Assembly (NCBI GenBank): GCA_003223675.1
Contig: QHVW01000377.1
Location: 1 to 10,016, forward strand
Reading direction: 5' to 3'
Length of the DNA: 10,016 nt
Source: Acidobacteriota bacterium
Lineage (GTDB): Bacteria > Acidobacteriota > Thermoanaerobaculia > Multivoradales > UBA5704
Made by a program: the position numbers and the translations under genes. Positions 6,388-10,016 of the stretch are shown here, piece by piece. Positions within the stretch are counted from its first letter, which is position 1; each line of letters starts with the position of its first letter. Below the pieces are notes generated by a model. That model had not been told where the DNA came from. It searched no databases and worked only from the letters and a program-made list of their open reading frames with translations.

Positions 6388-7337
6388 GCCAGCAGCCGGG
6401 TGCCTTGGCGGTCGAGGCCGCAGAGACGGAAGGAGGAGTCGAGACCGGCGCCGCGCAGGCCGCCCTGGAGGGCGTCGGCCACCTCGTGGCCTTGCTCCGG
6501 AGACTCGGCCACGGCGAACATCGCCGGCCCGGCGCCCGAGAGAGTGCAACCCCAGGCGCCCGCCTCCAGCGCCGCCGCCTGCGCGGCGCGGAATCCCGGC
6601 ACCAGAGGGGCGCGGAAGGGCTCGGCCAGCGGATCGCGCAGGCAGCGGCGGAGCAGGCCGCGGTCGCCGGTCTCCAGAGCGTGGACGAATCCCGCCAGGT
6701 TGGCGGCGAAGCCGAGCGTGTCCTTGAGCTCGAAGCGGCGGGGGAGGACCCGCCGGCTGTGCTCCGTCGACAGCTCGAAGTCGGGTGAGACCACCACCAG
6801 CACCAGGTCTTCGGGCCACGGCAGCGACCGGGCGTCGGGCTGGCCGTCGCGGTCGGGGAGCTGGAGGCGCAGGCCGCCCGCCAGGCAGGGGATGACGTTG
6901 TCGAGGTGCGGCGAGCCGGAGACCAGGGCCTCGGCCCGGCCGGCCAGGGTCCAGACCTCGGACGGCCGCAGCGGATGGCCCGTCAGGGCCTGGCAGACGG
7001 CGAGCGTGGCCGCCACCGAGGCGGCGCTCGAGCCCAGCCCGCTGGCCCGCGGGAGGTGCTTCTCGAGATGGAAGGCGATCGCCGGGACGTCGATCCCGCG
7101 GCCGTTCAGCTCCTTGCGGAACAGGCCGAAGGTGCGCATCACCAGGTTCTGCCAGGGGTCCGCGGGGAGGAACCCGGCGTAGGGACCCGAGGAGGTGAGC
7201 GAGGGCTCGGTGGCGGGCTCTCCCGCCACCACGTCCCCCCAGAGGGAGCCGTCGAGCGGGGCGAGAGCCGCGCCCATCAGGTCGAAACCGGCCGCGAAGT
7301 TCCCGATGCTGGCCGGGGCGTAGGCGCGCAAGGTCAT
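6384..7337 (-). CDS. thrB: Homoserine kinase
   Basis: This 317-residue GHMP-family kinase phosphorylates homoserine with ATP to O-phosphohomoserine, feeding ThrC directly. The N-terminus RAYAPASIGNFAAGFDLMGAAL (4-25) is the usual ThrB opening. The ATP-binding GHMP loop is PRASGLGSSAAS (96-107). GSPHLDNVIPCLAGG (141-155) forms part of the substrate site, and the C-terminal motif is CTLSGAGPAMFAVAES (264-279). Length and motif order match full-length bacterial ThrB. It starts 19 bp after the aspartate kinase-homoserine dehydrogenase stop and ends overlapping thrC. The upstream gap has only a weak purine-rich Shine-Dalgarno (GAAAG), so its translation may depend partly on the upstream gene. Nothing is truncated or missing. 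Confidence 0.97.
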   Translation of the reverse strand: MTLRAYAPASIGNFAAGFDLMGAALAPLDGSLWGDVVAGEPATEPSLTSSGPYAGFLPADPWQNLVMRTFGLFRKELNGRGIDVPAIAFHLEKHLPRASGLGSSAASVAATLAVCQALTGHPLRPSEVWTLAGRAEALVSGSPHLDNVIPCLAGGLRLQLPDRDGQPDARSLPWPEDLVLVVVSPDFELSTEHSRRVLPRRFELKDTLGFAANLAGFVHALETGDRGLLRRCLRDPLAEPFRAPLVPGFRAAQAAALEAGAWGCTLSGAGPAMFAVAESPEQGHEVADALQGGLRGAGLDSSFRLCGLDRQGTRLLA

Positions 7338-7356
7338 GAGGATCGGTATTCTTTCA

Positions 7357-9756
7357 TCAGGCCGCCACCAGGGAAACCGTCACGCCACGAGGCTGATAGT
7401 GCTCGGTCAAGAACGAGAAGGCGTTCTCGCCGCCGCGCACGGCGTAGAGCGGATGCCCGGGGCCGACCGCCTCCAGCCCCACCCGGCAGCGGAAGCCGCC
7501 GTCCACCGCCTCGATCACGGCGGCGTGGCGCAGCACCTTCCCCTCCTCGACCAGCCGCGCGCGCCGCCCCTCGAACAGGCCGTCCAGCCGCGGCAGGCCG
7601 GCGAGGAAGTCGTCGACTCCCCCCGAGGCGTCGAAATCGGGCGGCAGCACCCCTTCGACCTGGACGTCCGCCAGATCGATCGTGGCGCCCAACTCGCGGG
7701 CCAGGATGAGGAGCTTGCGCGCCACGTCGAGCCCCGAGAGGTCGTCGCGCGGATCGGGCTCCGTGAAGCCGCGGTCGCGGGCCGTGCGCACCGCCTCGGA
7801 GAACGGCACGCCGTCCTCCAGCGCGCCGAGCAGGAAGGAGAGCGAGCCGGAGAGGATCGCCTCCAGCCGCAGCACCCGGTCGCCCCCCTTGAGCAGACTC
7901 TGGAGGGTGCCGATCACCGGCAGGCCGGCGCCGACGTTGGTCTCGTAGAAGAAGCGGCGCTTGAGCCGGTCGCTCGTCTCGTGCAGGCGCTTGTAATCCT
8001 CATAGGGGGCGCTGTTGGCCTTCTTGTTGATCGTCACCACGTGCAGCCCCGCCTCGAACAGCCGGCCGTAGGCGGCGGCCACCTGGCCGTCCGAGGTGCA
8101 GTCGACGAAGACCGGATTGACCAGCCGGGCGCGGCCGAGCTCCGCCAGCAGGGCGTCGAGGCAGGAGGGGAGGGTGGCGGCGTCGAGGCCGGCGGTCCAG
8201 GCCGCGGGATCGATCCCCTCGGCGTCGAAGGCGCAGCGCTTCGAGCTCGCCACGGCGCAGAGCTTGAGGTCCACCCGCCGGCCGGGGCGGGCCTGGTGCT
8301 CGCCGATCTTCCGCAGCAGCTTCGAGCCGACGTTCCCCACCCCCCAGACCACGAGCTGCAGCTCGGACCGCCGCTCGAAGAGCTGGGCGTGGATGTGGCG
8401 CACGGCCCGGCGGGCGTCCTCCGCGGCCACCACCGCCGAGATGTTGCGCTCCGTGGACCCCTGGGCGAGGGCGACGATGTTGACCCCGACGTCCGCCAGG
8501 GCGCCGGCGAAGGTGCCCGCGACCCCCAGGCGGTCGCGCATGCCGTCGCCCACCAGCGAGACCACGGCGCAGCCGGAGCGGATCTGGAGCGGGTCGAGGA
8601 TGCCCGCCGCGAGCTCGGCGGCGAACGTCTCGCGCAGCGCCTGGAGGGCGCGGGGGCCGTCGGCGTCGGTTACCGCGAGGGAGATGGCGAGCTCGCTGGA
8701 GCTCTGGGTGATCAGGATCACCGAGATGTTGGCGCCGGCCAGCGCCTGGAAGACCCGCGCCGCGACGCCCGGCACGCCGGCCATGCCGGAACCGGTGACG
8801 TCCACCAGCGAGACGCCGGGCAGGAAGGTGAGGCCGCGCACGCCGCTGGCGGCCGGAGCGGCGTCGCGGTGCACCAGGCTGCCGGGATGGTCGGGCGCGA
8901 AGCTGTTGCGCACGCGCACCGGGATGCCCTTCTCGCGCGCCGGCTGGATCGTCTTCGGGTGCAGCACCTTGGCGCCGAAGAACGACAGCTCCATGGCCTC
9001 CTCGTAGCTCACCTCGGGGAGCACGGCGGCGGCGGGGACCAGCCGCGGATCGGCGCTGTAGATGCCGTCGACGTCGGTCCAGATCTCCAGCAGGTCGGCG
9101 TCGAGGGCCCATGCGGCGATGGCGCCGGAGTAGTCCGAGCCGCCGCGCCCCAGCAGGTTGACGCGACCGTTGGCGTCGCCGCCGAAGAAGCCGGGGAGCA
9201 CGGAGATCGGCGGGGGGGATTCCCTCAGGGGCGCGAACGCCTCCCGGGTGGCGGCCCAGTCGGGCGAGGACGACAGAGGCGGCCCGAAAGTGCGGATCAG
9301 CGTCTTGGGGTCGAGCAGCCGCACGTCGTGGCCGCGGGCCTCGAGCAGGCGGTAGAGCAGGGCGCAGGCGGCCCGTTCGCCGAGGGAGGAGAGGAGGGCG
9401 AGGGCGGAGGGGGGGCATTCGCGGAGGAGGCCGGAGCCGCGCAGCAGGTCCTCGAGCTCCCGTTCGAGGGCGCTGAGATCGGCCTCGGCCTCGGCGGCGC
9501 GGGTGGGGCCGAGCTCCGGGCGGAGGGCGTCGAGGATCTCGCGGTGTAAGGAGTGGAAGCGGGCCAGGGCCGGCACCACCGAGCCGCCCGCCGCGGCCTG
9601 CTCGGCGCCCTTGAGGAGCGCGTCGGTGACGCCGCCCACGGCCGAGACCACCACCACGAGCGGACCCTCGGGGGCCTGCCGGCCGACGATCTCGGCCACG
9701 CCCCGCATCCGCTCCGCATTGCCTACGGAAGTGCCGCCAAACTTTAGCGCTCGCAT
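7357..9756 (-). CDS. thrA: Bifunctional aspartate kinase / homoserine dehydrogenase I
   Basis: This is a 799-residue fusion. The aspartate kinase half opens with MRALKFGGTSVGN (Lys5), and has LLGRGGSDYSGA (201-212), EIWTDVDGIYSADPR (224-238) and SFFGAKVLHPKTI (258-270). Two ACT-type regulatory units follow (about 312-460), with TQSSSELAIS (350-359) and ALAQGSTERNISAVV (429-443), close to E. coli ThrA. The homoserine dehydrogenase half begins with the NAD(P) loop VVWGVGNVGSKLL (469-481), then VDCTSDG (551-557), VVTINKKANS (573-582), YETNVGAGLPVIGTLQSLL (604-622), ILSGSLSFLL (634-643) and FTEPDPRDDLSGLDVARKLLILARE (664-688). It catalyses aspartate phosphorylation and reduction of the semialdehyde to homoserine. 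The ACT units suggest feedback by threonine, but MetL-like proteins share this layout; the thrB-thrC context favours ThrA. A TTG lies one codon upstream, but GGAGGA sits 5 nt before the ATG, which fixes the ATG as start. Confidence 0.96.
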   Translation of the reverse strand: MRALKFGGTSVGNAERMRGVAEIVGRQAPEGPLVVVVSAVGGVTDALLKGAEQAAAGGSVVPALARFHSLHREILDALRPELGPTRAAEAEADLSALERELEDLLRGSGLLRECPPSALALLSSLGERAACALLYRLLEARGHDVRLLDPKTLIRTFGPPLSSSPDWAATREAFAPLRESPPPISVLPGFFGGDANGRVNLLGRGGSDYSGAIAAWALDADLLEIWTDVDGIYSADPRLVPAAAVLPEVSYEEAMELSFFGAKVLHPKTIQPAREKGIPVRVRNSFAPDHPGSLVHRDAAPAASGVRGLTFLPGVSLVDVTGSGMAGVPGVAARVFQALAGANISVILITQSSSELAISLAVTDADGPRALQALRETFAAELAAGILDPLQIRSGCAVVSLVGDGMRDRLGVAGTFAGALADVGVNIVALAQGSTERNISAVVAAEDARRAVRHIHAQLFERRSELQLVVWGVGNVGSKLLRKIGEHQARPGRRVDLKLCAVASSKRCAFDAEGIDPAAWTAGLDAATLPSCLDALLAELGRARLVNPVFVDCTSDGQVAAAYGRLFEAGLHVVTINKKANSAPYEDYKRLHETSDRLKRRFFYETNVGAGLPVIGTLQSLLKGGDRVLRLEAILSGSLSFLLGALEDGVPFSEAVRTARDRGFTEPDPRDDLSGLDVARKLLILARELGATIDLADVQVEGVLPPDFDASGGVDDFLAGLPRLDGLFEGRRARLVEEGKVLRHAAVIEAVDGGFRCRVGLEAVGPGHPLYAVRGGENAFSFLTEHYQPRGVTVSLVAA

Positions 9757-9779
9757 CAACGTCCTCCGGATCTCCCCTC

Positions 9780-9799
9780 CTGCACCGCTAAAGGTGCAG
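9780..9799. promoter_or_regulatory. Inverted repeat in the thrA leader
   Basis: CTGCACC and GGTGCAG, 7 bp each with a 6-nt loop, lie 24 nt upstream of the thrA ATG and just before its purine-rich ribosome-binding region. This may be an operator for a dimeric repressor or an mRNA hairpin near the ribosome site. No leader peptide rich in threonine or isoleucine codons and no T-box is visible, so classic attenuation is not supported. Confidence 0.4.
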
Positions 9800-9823
9800 A
9801 GTACACCCGGACGGGGGACGCCG

Positions 9824-9853
9824 TTGCCTTGACCGGGGCGGATGCCCTACAAT
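9824..9853 (+). promoter_or_regulatory. Candidate promoter of the tRNA-Thr gene
   Basis: TTGCCT (9824-9829) and TACAAT (9848-9853, one base from TATAAT) are 18 nt apart. Transcription would start near 9860, about 30 nt before the mature tRNA end. A perfect 6-bp hairpin (CTCCGC-ttc-GCGGAG, 9858-9872) would lie at or in the start of the precursor leader. Confidence 0.5.
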
Positions 9854-9890
9854 ACGCCTCCGCTTCGCGGAGACCCCAAGTTTCCGTTCA

Positions 9891-9965
9891 GCCGACGTAG
9901 CTCAGTGGTAGAGCAGCTGATTCGTAATCAGCAGGTCGTCGGTTCAAATCCGACCGTCGGCTCCA
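9891..9965 (+). tRNA. tRNA-Thr (anticodon CGU)
   Basis: A full cloverleaf folds by eye. Acceptor stem GCCGACG (9891-9897) pairs with CGTCGGC (9955-9961). The D-arm is GCTC/GAGC. The anticodon stem is GCTGA/TCAGC with loop TTCGTAA, so the anticodon CGT is at 9923-9925 and reads ACG threonine codons. A 5-nt variable loop is followed by the T-arm GTCGG-TTCAAAT-CCGAC. The discriminator is T at 9962 and the CCA end is encoded (9963-9965). It is transcribed away from the threonine operon. No second tRNA follows in the remaining 51 bases. Confidence 0.97.
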
Positions 9966-10016
9966 GCCATAAAGCCCCTAGAATAAGCAGCTTAGCTCCT
10001 GGCCTCCCCCTGTCTC

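Noticed and set aside
6388..6819. N-terminal extension of threonine synthase (open frame continues upstream of the ATG at 6387)
   Set aside because: The extension is Arg/Pro/Gly-rich, lies entirely inside thrB in another frame, and the family begins at the MRLVSTRDA segment.
5242..9549. Very long plus-strand open frames (5242-7182 and 7336-9549) opposite thrC, thrB and thrA
   Set aside because: They are antisense to three clearly recognised genes. Their translations are low-complexity (rich in Gly, Ala, Arg, Glu, Gln), as expected from GC-rich codon shadows.
9757..9759. TTG start one codon upstream of thrA
   Set aside because: The Shine-Dalgarno GGAGG would be only 3-4 nt away; the ATG at 9756 has correct spacing and matches the family start.
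9827..9853. Promoter using TTGACC as -35 for the tRNA gene
   Set aside because: The distance from TTGACC to TACAAT is 13 nt, too short; TTGCCT at 18 nt is the better partner.
9891..9965. tRNA-Thr as an attachment site for an integrated element
   Set aside because: I found no integrase gene and no second copy of the tRNA 3' end in the window; the defence-type genes lie on the far side of thrABC.

Overview
This is a GC-rich bacterial window with two unlike halves. The left half (1 to about 5090) looks like accessory, defence-type DNA. The right half (5095-9965) is a housekeeping threonine-biosynthesis operon followed by a divergent tRNA-Thr. High GC, compact gene packing, a fused aspartate kinase-homoserine dehydrogenase and REP-like GC-rich palindromes fit a high-GC Gram-negative such as an acidobacterium or a proteobacterium-like lineage. 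No marker here fixes the phylum, so this assignment is tentative.

Left half. A plus-strand operon enters from the left edge: the C-terminal part of an ABC/SMC-type (OLD/AAA15-like) ATPase (1-714), a small TOPRIM-like protein (720-1373) and a CYTH-domain triphosphate-tunnel protein (1384-1917). The ATPase plus TOPRIM pairing is the logic of overcoming-lysogenization-defect-like nuclease systems. A CYTH protein as third member is unusual and is the best candidate for an undescribed system here. Convergent to it, on the minus strand, lies an 809-residue DUF262/HNH protein of the GmrSD (type IV restriction) kind, with a long C-terminal extension (2198-4627). Between the two convergent units is a striking 239-bp block of three nested inverted repeats. 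Each repeat arm is itself a hairpin, in the manner of REP/REPIN elements stacked inside one another.

Middle. From 4628 to about 4831 there is a relatively AT-rich intergenic region with weak promoter candidates in both directions. A small plus-strand gene (about 4832-5086, 84 residues) follows. It has no ordinary start codon in frame: either it uses a rare ATT start behind a good ribosome binding site, or it is frameshifted from a GTG at 4822. It stops 8 bp from the end of thrC.

Right half. On the minus strand, in transcription order, come a bifunctional aspartate kinase/homoserine dehydrogenase (9756-7357), homoserine kinase thrB (7337-6384) and threonine synthase thrC (6387-5095). They are tightly packed, with a 19-bp gap and then a 4-bp overlap. 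Together they supply the committing first step (aspartate kinase) and the last three steps of the aspartate-to-threonine route; aspartate-semialdehyde dehydrogenase must be encoded elsewhere. A tRNA-Thr(CGU) gene with an encoded CCA end is transcribed divergently from 9891 to 9965, so threonine synthesis genes and a threonine tRNA lie head to head.
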